DNA from: CAZROT01 sp964601895
GTDB lineage: Bacteria > Pseudomonadota > Gammaproteobacteria > Enterobacterales > Enterobacteriaceae
Assembly (NCBI GenBank): GCA_964601895.1
Contig: CAZROT010000001.1
Location: forward strand, 186,001 to 250,000
Direction: 5' to 3'
Length of the DNA stretch: 64,000 nucleotides
Of the stretch, positions 19,480 to 29,138 are shown one piece after another. Numbering within the stretch: position 1 is the first letter of the stretch; each line of letters starts with the position of its first letter. The translations under genes were made by a program, and so were the position numbers. A model generated the notes under the pieces. That model was not told the origin of the DNA, made no database searches, and was given only the letters and a program-made list of their open reading frames with translations.

Positions 19480-20511
19480 CTAGTCAGCATCCCTGAGATG
19501 AGCGGGAGTAAGCATGTACCCTACAGCAGTGCGTAGTGCTCCTGCCTCCACAGCGAACGTGTTCAGTGCGGGTGATAAATCGCTATCTCCCGCTCTGTCA
19601 CTCATCATTTCCAGATGAGGCAGCGCCTTTATTAAGATTGTTTCACGATTTTTTAATGTTTTTTCATCATCTGTTGGTAGCATTTGCTTGATAAAAAACA
19701 TGCGCGCTTTTCCAAAACTATCCTGTATTTTAGAGGGCACTAAAACGCCATTTTCAAGAAGATTACCTGGATCTTTGTCATTTTCTTGCAGAAAACTGGC
19801 GAATGATTTCGGGTTTCTTAGTGCAAAATTAAAAATTATCTGATTGATACCAGCGGGCTGCAGCGCTGTAGGTTCGCCTTGTGCTTCGGTAATCTTTTTC
19901 AACAGATTGCACATCTGAATAATGTCATAATGATTATTAATATTAACAAGCCCTTTAGCAGCTTCAATGACCTCATGTTGCACATCTACTGTTCGGGTAT
20001 TGGCAATAGCTGAAGCGAGCTGATTGCGATAATCGTGGGAAATTTCTTTATTATAAAGCTCTTCACTGATGTTTTTCAGAGCCACTTCTGTATCACAATC
20101 AACTTCAGTAACCTGATCATTTCCCTGGTCTGTTAATATAATTTTATTGTCAGCATCATAGGATTTTCCCATAGAAAAAAGTTGCTTATCATATTCAAAT
20201 ATAGCTTCTTCATCCGGATTTTCTGTTAACTGGCAGAGTGCGGCCACAATGTTACCTGCATTGCGTAATAGTGTATTTTCCTCATCTTTACTGGCTTTAT
20301 GAGAGAAAAAAAGATACAAGCCCAAAGTAAAAACGGATTTTATAATAACAGCGGCTTTTTCTAGTGGCGTGCCATTATTCATGATGCGTTCGATGTCATC
20401 AGTGGCTTTATTGAGGAGGGTACTTTTTTTACTTCTGGCGTTTTTTTTATCATCAGGCTGGCTGGCCTGCTGTAATAACCGTTTGATGCTATTAGAGACT
20501 GGCTCCACCAT
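19480..20511 (-). CDS. Unrecognised 343-aa protein, candidate effector
   Basis: I do not recognise this protein. It starts MVEPVSNSIKRLL with an AGAGGAA ribosome binding site, is mostly helical and polar, and has no signal peptide. One short hydrophobic stretch (about residues 52-72, AAVIIKSVFTLGLYLFF) is followed by a charged DEE segment. The rest is helical repeats with low cysteine and no catalytic motif I can name. It points toward the toxin gene, with about 170 bases between the stops. It has no counterpart in the E. coli kdsB-elyC interval, so it belongs to the inserted region. The 193-aa protein at 29139-29720 has a similar layout (aromatic/hydrophobic patch, then a polar LC/GN stretch). 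A secreted effector is possible, but nothing proves secretion. Confidence 0.6.
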   Translation of the reverse strand: MVEPVSNSIKRLLQQASQPDDKKNARSKKSTLLNKATDDIERIMNNGTPLEKAAVIIKSVFTLGLYLFFSHKASKDEENTLLRNAGNIVAALCQLTENPDEEAIFEYDKQLFSMGKSYDADNKIILTDQGNDQVTEVDCDTEVALKNISEELYNKEISHDYRNQLASAIANTRTVDVQHEVIEAAKGLVNINNHYDIIQMCNLLKKITEAQGEPTALQPAGINQIIFNFALRNPKSFASFLQENDKDPGNLLENGVLVPSKIQDSFGKARMFFIKQMLPTDDEKTLKNRETILIKALPHLEMMSDRAGDSDLSPALNTFAVEAGALRTAVGYMLTPAHLRDAD

Positions 20512-20800
20512 CTGGAATTCCTCTTGCCGGGTTCATTGTCACGCCCGCCATGCATGCTGATACCCTGTTACAGACAGGCTTTTGCATGATGAGTGCGGAT
20601 ACGCTGAATTTATAAAATAGTATAGTCTATACACACCGACGCATTAAGACTGTCAGGGCATCACAGGCTGTCATGCAGTCAGGCGTTTGAGCGGTGCAGG
20701 GCAGAAGAATTCGGTATAGAGATAAGCTGTGCTGTCGCTGCTGCAATTTAAGAAAATTGCTAATAGTGCCAGAGGTCTGATCCCAAAGGTTTGATGGTAT
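20512..20800. other. Spacer between the orphan gene and elyC
   Basis: No ORF or strong hairpin is visible in this 289-base stretch. It should hold the promoter of the minus-strand gene ending at 19480 and the 3' end of elyC. Confidence 0.35.
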
Positions 20801-21625
20801 TTAAGGTGATGGTGCATCGGTTGCGTCAGTTATCTGCGCCTCTGATGTGGTATTGATGGATGTTTTCAGGTACTGCCATACAGTCCCTACCATTTCGTAC
20901 CATGCCCGTTCTGAATGAGAAAGAAAAGTAGCTGAAGGAAATAGAGATTCCCATAAATTCAGTGGCATCGTAATGGCCAGTTGATTGGCCGGTGCAGCTA
21001 TGGGATGCAGACCTTTTGCTTTCATATAGCGCATGGCGCGAGGTAAATGGCTGGCAGAAGTCACCAGTACAAAGGTCTTTTTACCGACCAGCCGGGCAAT
21101 ATGTTCAGCTTCGTCTTCCGTATCTTTTAGTTGTTCTGACATGATGATAGCGCTGGCTGGAACCCCGAGGCTTTCTGCAACCAGTGCAGCTATTCTGGCG
21201 TTACTCTTCTCACCAGTACCGCCACCGGTAAAAACAAGTCGTGCGTTGGGATAAGCGAGGTAAAGTCTGATGCCTTCAGTGACCCTGGAAAGGCTGCCAC
21301 CCCTCAGACGCGAACCGGGAGCCCAGTCAGGGGTAATCGTGTAGCCTGCTCCCAGTACAACAATATAATCAGGCTGCAGGGATGCTACCTGGTGATGCTT
21401 GTTCCAGGTTTTATAATGTGTTTCAAAAGGCAATAATAATCTGTCGGCAACAGGCTGCAGACTAATCAGCAATAATACCAGCCAGCTCAGCGAAAAAATA
21501 ACTTTTGCGCTTTTTTGCCAGCGGGTAAACCACAATAAAATCAGGGCAATACCCATTAGCAACAGCAGTAATGGCAGTGGCATCAGTATAGCGGTAATAA
21601 ACTTTTTAACGACAAAAAACGACAT
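20801..21625 (-). CDS. elyC: Envelope biogenesis factor ElyC (DUF218)
   Basis: ElyC is an inner-membrane protein needed for normal peptidoglycan assembly and undecaprenyl phosphate use at low temperature in E. coli. The 274-aa product has two N-terminal hydrophobic segments (about residues 10-31 and 38-56) and a periplasmic DUF218 domain with the motifs DYIVVLGAGYT, EGIRLY, LVFTGG and VTSASHLPRAM. I chose the ATG at 21625, which aligns with E. coli and has GGAG upstream; an in-frame ATG at 21640 would add five residues. It is divergent from cmoM with a 143-base intergenic region, as in E. coli. Confidence 0.95.
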   Translation of the reverse strand: MSFFVVKKFITAILMPLPLLLLLMGIALILLWFTRWQKSAKVIFSLSWLVLLLISLQPVADRLLLPFETHYKTWNKHHQVASLQPDYIVVLGAGYTITPDWAPGSRLRGGSLSRVTEGIRLYLAYPNARLVFTGGGTGEKSNARIAALVAESLGVPASAIIMSEQLKDTEDEAEHIARLVGKKTFVLVTSASHLPRAMRYMKAKGLHPIAAPANQLAITMPLNLWESLFPSATFLSHSERAWYEMVGTVWQYLKTSINTTSEAQITDATDAPSP

Positions 21626-21768
21626 AAAAGATAACTCCATGATCTGATAATTTATTTTTCGCCAGGCGCTGGGGTTTATTCCCCGGCAGATTATGCCAGA
21701 ATAGCGAAACTATTGTGTCCTTTTTATGAAAAGGCTAAGTCAGATACAGGCAAACGGAACCGTTTTTC

Positions 21769-22548
21769 ATGAAGGATTGCAATTTTGATAGTATTGCTGA
21801 AAAGTTTTCGCGCAATATTTATGGTACGACCAAAGGTGCCATCCGCCAGGCGATACTCTGGCAGGATATCAGCGCATTACTGACAAAGTTACCAGAGCGA
21901 CCATTGTATATCCTGGATGCCGGCGGTGGCGAAGGGCAGCTGTCCTGCCAGCTTGCAGCACTGGGGCACCATGTTCTGTTGTGCGATATTTCAGATAAAA
22001 TGCTTGAAAAAGCAAAGCTACTCGCTCAGCACAAAGGCGTCAGTCACAATATGCAGTTTATACAAAGCCCGGTGCAGGAGGTTGCTGCACACATAAAGCA
22101 GCCGGTTGAACTGATATTGTTTCATGCAGTGCTGGAATGGGTGGTAAATCCGCAACAGGTTTTAGAAAAATTGCATGCCATCCTTAAGCCACAGGGAGTG
22201 TTGTCCCTGATGTTTTTTAATGCGACCGGGTTAGTGATGCGTAATATGGTATTGGGTAATTTTCGCATGTGTGCGGCAGAGCATCAACAGCGCAGGCCAG
22301 GATCGCTGACGCCTTATCATCCCCTGGATCCTGATAGCGTCTATACGTGGCTGTCAGCGATGGATATGCGTATTCTCGGTAAAAGTGGTGTGCGGGTGTT
22401 TCATGATTATCTGCAAAACAGGCAGCAACAGACAGACGATTTTGCTGAGCTGGTGGCGCTGGAACAGCGTTACTGCCGGCAGGAGCCTTTTATCAGTCTG
22501 GGGCGTTACATTCATGTTATGGCGCAAAAGCCAATGGATAAGTCCTGA
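21769..22548 (+). CDS. cmoM: tRNA 5-carboxymethoxyuridine methyltransferase CmoM
   Basis: CmoM (formerly SmtA) methylates cmo5U34 to mcmo5U in several tRNAs using S-adenosylmethionine. The 259-aa product carries the class I methyltransferase motif I, LDAGGGEGQ, an acidic strand end LCDIS for the ribose, and the family segments NIYGTTKGAIRQAILWQD and FHAVLEWV. Its stop overlaps the mukF start (TGATGG), which makes it the first gene of the cmoM-mukF-mukE-mukB operon. Confidence 0.96.
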   Translation: MKDCNFDSIAEKFSRNIYGTTKGAIRQAILWQDISALLTKLPERPLYILDAGGGEGQLSCQLAALGHHVLLCDISDKMLEKAKLLAQHKGVSHNMQFIQSPVQEVAAHIKQPVELILFHAVLEWVVNPQQVLEKLHAILKPQGVLSLMFFNATGLVMRNMVLGNFRMCAAEHQQRRPGSLTPYHPLDPDSVYTWLSAMDMRILGKSGVRVFHDYLQNRQQQTDDFAELVALEQRYCRQEPFISLGRYIHVMAQKPMDKS

Positions 22549-23888
22549 TGGAAAAAAACGACATCTGGAGCGGTAGCGCTCACTCAGTACCCGAACTGAT
22601 TTCCTGGGTGCGCAAAAATGATTTTTCCATCACGTTACCGGTTGAACGCCTCGGTTTCATGCTGGCGATTGCCTGTCTGAATGATGAACATCTGGATGGC
22701 GAAATGAGTGAAGAAGAGCTGGTTGATGCTTTTCGCCTGGTTGCACGCTGTTTTGAATACACTCAGGATACGATGAATGTGCGCGCTAACAATGCCATTA
22801 ATGATATGGTACGCCAGCGTCTGCTCAATCGCTTTACCAGTGAACAGGCGGATGGCAGTGCCATTTATCGTCTGACGCCACTTGGAATCGGTATTACGGA
22901 TTATTTCATTCGTCAGCGCGAATTTTCAGGATTACGTTTTTCCATGCAGTTGTCGATTGTAGCTGATGAATTACAGCGTGCTGCAGAATCAGCCGATACA
23001 GGAGGCGATGAATATCACTGGCAACGTAATGTATTTGCACCCCTGAAATATTCAGTATGTGAAATATTCGACAGTATTGATATGACACAGCGTCTCATGG
23101 ATGAACAACAAAACAGCGTAAAAAAAGACATTGCCGCCTTATTGAATCAGGACTGGCGCGAGGCTATTTCCAGCTGTGAACAGCTATTGGGTGAAACATC
23201 AAGAACATTACGTGAGCTGCAGGATACGCTGGAAGCAGCAGGTGATAAATTACAGGAGCATTTGCTGCGTATTCAGCAGGCGGCATTAAAAAATCCGGTA
23301 CCCGGTCTGGTTGACAGGCTGGTTTTTGATTTACAAAGTAAACTGGATCGTATTATCAGCTGGGGACAGCAGGCTATTGATCTGTGGATTGGTTATGATC
23401 GTCATGTTCATAAATTTATTCGTACAGCCATTGATATGGATAAAAATCGGGTGTTTTCCCAGCGTTTGCTGCAGTCCTTACAGTATTATCCTGATAATCC
23501 ATGGATGCTGACTTTTGCCAGTGCAGAACGTTTACTTGATATGCGTGATAATGATTTTGTGTTGTCTGCTGAAGAAGCGCTGGGAGAATTACCTCCCAGC
23601 CTGGAGTATGAGGAATTCAACAGATTGTATGAAGAGCTTGCTGCTATGATAGAGCAGGCACTGGTGATTTACCGGCAGCAGAAATTGCCTCTCGATGTCG
23701 GCGAAGTATTACGCCATTACCTTGCCCGGTATCCGCGTGCCCGTCATTTTGATGTGGCGCGCATGATGGTTTCACAGGTAATGCGCCTTGGTATCGCACA
23801 GGCTGATTTTTCAGGATTACCTGCGCAATGGTCGGCAATTAATGAATATGGAGCGGGAGTACAGGCTCATGTCATCGACAGATATTAA
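22548..23888 (+). CDS. mukF: Chromosome partition protein MukF (kleisin)
   Basis: MukF is the kleisin of the MukBEF condensin; it bridges the MukB heads and binds MukE. The 446-aa product (E. coli 440) has the N-terminal winged-helix dimerisation domain (PELISWVRKNDFSITL), a helical middle region, and a C-terminal winged helix that contacts the MukB head. It overlaps cmoM by one base, and mukE starts inside its last 20 bases. The tight overlaps indicate a single transcript and coupled translation. Confidence 0.97.
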   Translation: MEKNDIWSGSAHSVPELISWVRKNDFSITLPVERLGFMLAIACLNDEHLDGEMSEEELVDAFRLVARCFEYTQDTMNVRANNAINDMVRQRLLNRFTSEQADGSAIYRLTPLGIGITDYFIRQREFSGLRFSMQLSIVADELQRAAESADTGGDEYHWQRNVFAPLKYSVCEIFDSIDMTQRLMDEQQNSVKKDIAALLNQDWREAISSCEQLLGETSRTLRELQDTLEAAGDKLQEHLLRIQQAALKNPVPGLVDRLVFDLQSKLDRIISWGQQAIDLWIGYDRHVHKFIRTAIDMDKNRVFSQRLLQSLQYYPDNPWMLTFASAERLLDMRDNDFVLSAEEALGELPPSLEYEEFNRLYEELAAMIEQALVIYRQQKLPLDVGEVLRHYLARYPRARHFDVARMMVSQVMRLGIAQADFSGLPAQWSAINEYGAGVQAHVIDRY

Positions 23889-24612
23889 ACATATCATGCC
23901 AGACAGCCTGATACAGGCGCTGGCGAATTCTCTTTTTCCTGCTTTGGACAGTCAGCTGCGTTCAGGTCGCCATATTGGTGTGGACGAACTGGAACAGCAT
24001 ACTTTTTTAATGGATTTTCAGCAGCCTCTGGAAGATTTTTATGCCCGCTGGAATGTCGAACTGGTGCGTGCTCCTGAAGGTTTTTTTTATTTACGCCCCC
24101 GTTCTACCACGTTGATCCCCCGTTCGATATTGTCTGAACTGGATATGATGGTGGGAAAAATTTTGTGTTACCTGTATTTGAGCCCGGAACGGCTGGCTCA
24201 TGAAGGTGTTTTTACTCATGATGAGCTCTATGAAGAGCTCATCAGCCTCGCAGATGAAAGCAAATTACTGCGCATGGTTAATCAGCGTTCAACGGGTTCG
24301 GATTTGGACAGACAAAAATTACAGGAAAAAGTACGTACCTCATTAAATCGTCTGCGCCGGCTGGGGATGCTCAGGTTTATTGGCAACAGTAGCGATAAAT
24401 TTTGTATTACTGAAGCAGTGTTTCGTTTTGGTGCCGATGTACGTAGCGGTCTTGATTATCGTGAGGCTCAATTACGCATGATTCGTGATGGTGAGGCTGT
24501 TTCAGGCAGTGCCAGTGTAGATGAACAGGATGACAGTGATTGTGCTGTTGATGACATGATGTGCGCTGTGGATGAAGAAGCAGGGCTCAGCGCAGGGAAT
24601 AACCAGCAATGA
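23869..24612 (+). CDS. mukE: Chromosome partition protein MukE
   Basis: MukE is the KITE subunit that binds the MukF linker and modulates MukB ATPase and DNA contacts. I start it at 23869 (MSSTDIKHIMPDSL), matching E. coli MSSTNIEQVMP; a longer open frame upstream overlaps mukF and is not needed. The 247-aa product keeps the core LFPALDSQLRSGRHIG, APEGFFYLRPRSTTLIPRS and RFGADVR. The C-terminal tail is acidic (DEQDDSDCAVDD) and differs from E. coli in sequence. It overlaps mukF by 20 bases and mukB by four. Confidence 0.96.
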   Translation: MSSTDIKHIMPDSLIQALANSLFPALDSQLRSGRHIGVDELEQHTFLMDFQQPLEDFYARWNVELVRAPEGFFYLRPRSTTLIPRSILSELDMMVGKILCYLYLSPERLAHEGVFTHDELYEELISLADESKLLRMVNQRSTGSDLDRQKLQEKVRTSLNRLRRLGMLRFIGNSSDKFCITEAVFRFGADVRSGLDYREAQLRMIRDGEAVSGSASVDEQDDSDCAVDDMMCAVDEEAGLSAGNNQQ

Positions 24613-27600
24613 CCGGACGCAGTAAATTTCACTCACTGACACTGATAAACTGGAATGGTTTTTTTGCCAGAACCTTTGATCTTGATGCACTGGTAACGAC
24701 ATTATCAGGCGGTAATGGGGCAGGTAAATCCACAACCATGGCTGCCTTTGTCACGGCACTCATTCCTGATCTCACCTTACTGCATTTTCGTAATACCACT
24801 GAAGCGGGTGCCACCAGTGGCTCCCGTGATAAGGGTTTACACGGCAAGCTGCGTGCCGGTATTTGTTATTCCCTGCTCGAGGTGGTCAATTCCCGTAATG
24901 AACATGTGCTGGTGGGTGTGCGTTTGCAACAGATTGCCGGCAGGGATCGTAAGGTCGATTTGAAACTTTTTTGTGTGCAGGGGATAACCCCAACTATTCA
25001 ACCCATACAGTTAGTAACGCAGCAGGCGACGGAAAAGCAGGTCAGGGTATTATCCCTGACTGAATTAAAAGAAGAAGTTGAAAAAACTGCTGTGGGGCAG
25101 TTTAAGCAGTTTACTTCGATAACTGATTACCATTCCCTGATGTTTGATTTGGGGGTGATTCCAAAACGCCTGCGCTCTTCAGCCGATCGCAGTAAATTTT
25201 ATCGCCTGATTGAAGCGTCTCTGTATGGAGGTATTTCCAGTGCCATAACCCGTTCACTGCGTGATTATTTACTCCCGGAAAATAGCGGAGTACGTAAAGC
25301 GTTTCAGGACATGGAAGCGGCATTACGCGAAAACCGCATGACACTTGCCGCCATTCGTGTAACCCAGACAGACCGGGATCTCTTTAAACACTTGATTGCT
25401 GAAGCCACCGCTTACGTTGCTGCCGATTATATGCGTCATGCCAGCGAACGACGTCAGCATCTGCAGGCCGTGTTACGCCTGCGTATGGCACTATTTTCCG
25501 GGCGAGGGCAACTGGCAGAGAAACAGCAGTTGCATACAAAAATTTTATATGAGCTGGCTCAGCAAAAAGAAACGGAATCTGAGCTGGAGAGTACCTGGCA
25601 GGCTGCCTGTGATCAGTTCAATCTGATGCAGGCGGCAGCGCGTCAGCAGGAAAAAATAGGGCGCTGGCAGCATGAGCTGGACGCGCTGACTGAAGACCTT
25701 GCAGAGCAGAATATCCTGCTGGCTGAGGCCAGTGAGCTTCAGGCGCAATCTCAGGAAAGAAGTGACGCTTTTGAGCAGGAAGTGGATGAAATTAAAAGCC
25801 AGCTGGCCGATTATCAGCAGGCACTGGATGCTGAGCAGACGCGTGCCATTCAGCATCGCCAGGCCCTGGACGCACTGGCGCATGCACAGGCGCTGTGCCA
25901 GCTGGAGGTATTAACGGCAGATAACGCCCGCGAGTGGCAGCTCACTTTTCAGGAAAAAGAACAACAGGCCACGCAGGCGATGTTAGTGCTGGAGCAGAAA
26001 CTCAGTGTTGCCGATGCGGCCTGTGCTCAATTTGAACAGGCTTATCGTCTGGTCTGTCAGGTTGCAGGCACAGCCGTCAGTCGTGGAGAGGCCTGGCATT
26101 GTGGCCGTGAACAGATACGTGACTGGCCGGCCAGAGTGCACCAGGCAAAACAGATTGAGTTTTTGCGTCTGCGCTTATCTGAACTGGAACAGCGCCTGTG
26201 TTCACAACAGGATGCACAGCGTCTGTTACAGCAATTCCATAAAGAGCACCGCGAGCACTGTGGCCCAGAAGGGCTGATGCAACTGCAACAGGAGCTGGAA
26301 GCACAGGAGTCTGTACTTTCACTGGCTGTCAGGGAAACCGATGAACGTCATATGGCGCGATTGCAGGAGCTGGAACAGCTGAAACAGCATATCAGCCAGC
26401 GCAGTGACCAGGTACCTGCCTGGCTTGCTGCGCAGGATGCCTTACATCAGTTACGTGAACAGACCGGACATAGCCTCGAAGACAGCGCCGGAATATCAAC
26501 CTGTCTGCAGCAGTTACTGGAAAATGAGCGTACTGCCTTGCTGGCACGCGATGCCATGACCACTGAAAAGCGGCATATTGACGAGCAGATTGAACGACTT
26601 GGTCAGCCTGAGGGAGCCCAGGATGCGCGTCTTCCTGCCCTGGCTGAGCATCTGGGTGGGGTACTGCTATCAGAAATTTATGATGATGTTACGCTCGATG
26701 ATGCGCCTTATTTTTCTGCCCTGTATGGGCCTTCACGCCATGGCATTGTGGTGCCTGATTTGTTACAGATAAAAAATCAGTTAGTGGATTTACCGGACTG
26801 TCCTGATGATCTCTGGCTGATACAAGGCGATCCTCAGTCTTTTGATGACAGTGTATTTGATGCCGAGGAACAGGGAAAAGGGGTACTTATCAAAGCGACA
26901 GCGCGTCAGTGGCGTTATTCGCGTTTTCCTGAAGTGCCGTTATTCGGACGTGCGGCACGGGACAGGCAGCTTGAGAAGCTGCATGCAGACCGCAACATTC
27001 TGGCTGAGCGTTATGCTGCGCTGTCATTTGACATACAAAGAATGCAGCGTCTGCACCAGGCAGTCAGTCGCTTTATGGCTACCCATTCTGTTATTGTTTT
27101 TGATGCCTCACCAGAATCAGCAATACGCCAGCTCAACAGCCGTCACAATGAAATTGAACGTAGCCTGCATACCTATGCAGGACAGCATCGGCAGCAGCAA
27201 CAGCAGCTTTCGCATATCCATGCACGTATTCAGATGCTGAACCGGTTGATACCACAGATTTCACTGCTTAATGAAGATAATCTGCCGGAAGTGGTTGAAA
27301 ATACACGTCAGGAACTGAAACAGGCACAGTCGGCTGTGGATTATCTGCGTCAGCATGACAGCGCACTGACACAGCTGGAACCTCTACTGGCGCTACTGCA
27401 GGTTGATCCGCAGGGGCATGAGCAGCTGAAAAAGGATTATCTGCAGGCGCAGCAGGAGCAGCATCGGTTAGGGCAGCAGGTATTTGCCTTAACAGAAGTG
27501 CTGCAGCGGCGTATGCATTTTAGCTGGACGGATGCGGCAGACATGCTGCAGGAAGAAACCGATCTGCATCATAAACTGCGTCAGCGGCTGGCACAGGCTG

Positions 27601-29060
27601 AAGCAGAACGCATGCGTGAACGTGAACAGTTACGCAGTCATCAGCTGCAGTACAACGCCTGCAGTCAGTCGCTGGCATCGCTGAAAAGTACGCTCGGTGC
27701 AAAGCAGGCTATGCTAAAAGAGCTGCAGCAGGAATTACAGGATATGGGTGTCCCCGCCGATGCGAACGCTGAAGTACGTATCAAAACACACAGAGACGAA
27801 CTGCATGCTACCTTAAATGCCTGGCGTACGCAGCAGCATGAACGGGAAAAACAGCGCATTCTCTGTGAAGCGGACATGGACAGTCTGCAAAAAAAATTGC
27901 ATAAGCTGGTGGCTGACTATCAGCAGATGCGTGCACAGGCAGTCGATATCAGAGCAGGATGGTATGCCATGATGCACAAAGCCAGAGAAGGCGGCGTTAC
28001 CCATCGTCTGCACCGTCGTGAACTGGCTTACCTCTCGACTGATGAGCTGCGCTCTATGTCGGATAAGGCGCTCGGATCGTTACGACTGGCCGTGGCTGAT
28101 AACGAATATTTACGCGATCTGCTGCGTTTATCAGAAAATCCCCGCTGGCCGGAACGCAGGGTTGAGTTTTATGGTGCGGTTTATCAGCATCTGCGTGAGC
28201 GCATTCGCCAGGATATCATCCACACGGATGATCCGGTTGACGCCATTGAGCAGATGGAAATTGAACTGAGTCGCCTCGCTGAAGAGCTGGGGACGCGTGA
28301 GCAGCAGCTTGCCATCAGTTCAAAGACGGTGGCGAGTCTCATTCATAAAACCATTTTGCGTGAACAGAACCGTATTCATATGCTTAATCAGGGGCTTTCG
28401 GCGGTTGCCTTTGGTCAGGTTAAAAGTGTACGCCTGAATGTTAATGTGCGCGATGCCCATGCCACCCTGCTGAAAATTCTGTCTGAGCAGCAGGAACAGC
28501 ATCAGGATCTATTTAACAGTAATCGTCTGAGCTTTTCTGAAGCCATGGCCCGGCTTTATCAGCGTCTTAACCCGCAGATTGATATGGGGCAACGCTCGCT
28601 GCAGACGGTGGGTGAAGAATTGCTGGATTACCGCAATTACCTTGAGCTGGATGTGGAAGTTTTTCGTGGTGCGGAAGGCTGGCTGCGTGCAGAAAGTGGT
28701 GCACTTTCCACCGGAGAGGCTATTGGCACAGGAATGTCGATTCTGGTGATGGTCATACAGAGCTGGGAAGAAGAATCACGTCGCCTGCGTGGCCGTGATA
28801 TTCTGCCCTGCCGCTTACTGTTTCTTGACGAAGCCGCGCGCCTTGATGCGACATCGATTGCCACCTTATTTGAGCTTTGTGAGCGTCTGCAGATGCAGCT
28901 TATCATTGCTGCGCCTGAGAATATCAGCCCGGAAAAAGGCACGACCTATAAGCTGGTGCGCAAGGTGTGGAACAATCATGAACATGTCCATGTTGTTGGC
29001 TTACGGGGTTTTATCAGCCATGCGCCAGTTATGGCAGCGGCAGAAGAGGAGCCTGTCTGA
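24609..29060 (+). CDS. mukB: Chromosome partition protein MukB (SMC-like ATPase)
   Basis: MukB is the SMC-like motor of the MukBEF condensin, which organises chromosome loops and works with topoisomerase IV. The 1483-aa product (E. coli 1486) has an N-terminal head with Walker A GGNGAGKSTTMAAF, long Gln/Glu-rich coiled coils (about residues 290-640 and 790-1110) around a hinge near residues 670-780, and a C-terminal head. The signature is LSTGEAIGTG and Walker B is LLFLDEAARLD. It starts at an ATGA overlap with mukE and ends before a clear terminator. The ldtD gene that follows in E. coli is absent here. Confidence 0.98.
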   Translation: MTGRSKFHSLTLINWNGFFARTFDLDALVTTLSGGNGAGKSTTMAAFVTALIPDLTLLHFRNTTEAGATSGSRDKGLHGKLRAGICYSLLEVVNSRNEHVLVGVRLQQIAGRDRKVDLKLFCVQGITPTIQPIQLVTQQATEKQVRVLSLTELKEEVEKTAVGQFKQFTSITDYHSLMFDLGVIPKRLRSSADRSKFYRLIEASLYGGISSAITRSLRDYLLPENSGVRKAFQDMEAALRENRMTLAAIRVTQTDRDLFKHLIAEATAYVAADYMRHASERRQHLQAVLRLRMALFSGRGQLAEKQQLHTKILYELAQQKETESELESTWQAACDQFNLMQAAARQQEKIGRWQHELDALTEDLAEQNILLAEASELQAQSQERSDAFEQEVDEIKSQLADYQQALDAEQTRAIQHRQALDALAHAQALCQLEVLTADNAREWQLTFQEKEQQATQAMLVLEQKLSVADAACAQFEQAYRLVCQVAGTAVSRGEAWHCGREQIRDWPARVHQAKQIEFLRLRLSELEQRLCSQQDAQRLLQQFHKEHREHCGPEGLMQLQQELEAQESVLSLAVRETDERHMARLQELEQLKQHISQRSDQVPAWLAAQDALHQLREQTGHSLEDSAGISTCLQQLLENERTALLARDAMTTEKRHIDEQIERLGQPEGAQDARLPALAEHLGGVLLSEIYDDVTLDDAPYFSALYGPSRHGIVVPDLLQIKNQLVDLPDCPDDLWLIQGDPQSFDDSVFDAEEQGKGVLIKATARQWRYSRFPEVPLFGRAARDRQLEKLHADRNILAERYAALSFDIQRMQRLHQAVSRFMATHSVIVFDASPESAIRQLNSRHNEIERSLHTYAGQHRQQQQQLSHIHARIQMLNRLIPQISLLNEDNLPEVVENTRQELKQAQSAVDYLRQHDSALTQLEPLLALLQVDPQGHEQLKKDYLQAQQEQHRLGQQVFALTEVLQRRMHFSWTDAADMLQEETDLHHKLRQRLAQAEAERMREREQLRSHQLQYNACSQSLASLKSTLGAKQAMLKELQQELQDMGVPADANAEVRIKTHRDELHATLNAWRTQQHEREKQRILCEADMDSLQKKLHKLVADYQQMRAQAVDIRAGWYAMMHKAREGGVTHRLHRRELAYLSTDELRSMSDKALGSLRLAVADNEYLRDLLRLSENPRWPERRVEFYGAVYQHLRERIRQDIIHTDDPVDAIEQMEIELSRLAEELGTREQQLAISSKTVASLIHKTILREQNRIHMLNQGLSAVAFGQVKSVRLNVNVRDAHATLLKILSEQQEQHQDLFNSNRLSFSEAMARLYQRLNPQIDMGQRSLQTVGEELLDYRNYLELDVEVFRGAEGWLRAESGALSTGEAIGTGMSILVMVIQSWEEESRRLRGRDILPCRLLFLDEAARLDATSIATLFELCERLQMQLIIAAPENISPEKGTTYKLVRKVWNNHEHVHVVGLRGFISHAPVMAAAEEEPV

Positions 29061-29098
29061 TAGCAATAGCCCCGGTGAGAGGGCAGGAGTTTACTGGC

Positions 29099-29127
29099 AA
29101 AAAAGCGGCGTATATCCCCGCTTTTTT
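29099..29127 (+). terminator. Rho-independent terminator after mukB
   Basis: A 10-bp inverted repeat, AAAAAAGCGG with CCGCTTTTTT, has a 9-base loop and a T run in its right arm. It lies between the stops of mukB and the convergent gene at 29139, and its A and T tracts would let it act in both directions. Confidence 0.85.
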
Positions 29128-29138
29128 ATAACTCTGTG

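Noticed and set aside
19008..19490. 160-codon minus-strand frame over the toxin 3' end
   Set aside because: Overlaps conserved toxin sequence and the stop of the neighbouring orphan gene; no supporting features.
23788..23868. Extended N-terminus for MukE
   Set aside because: It overlaps mukF coding sequence, and the ATG at 23869 matches E. coli MukE exactly.
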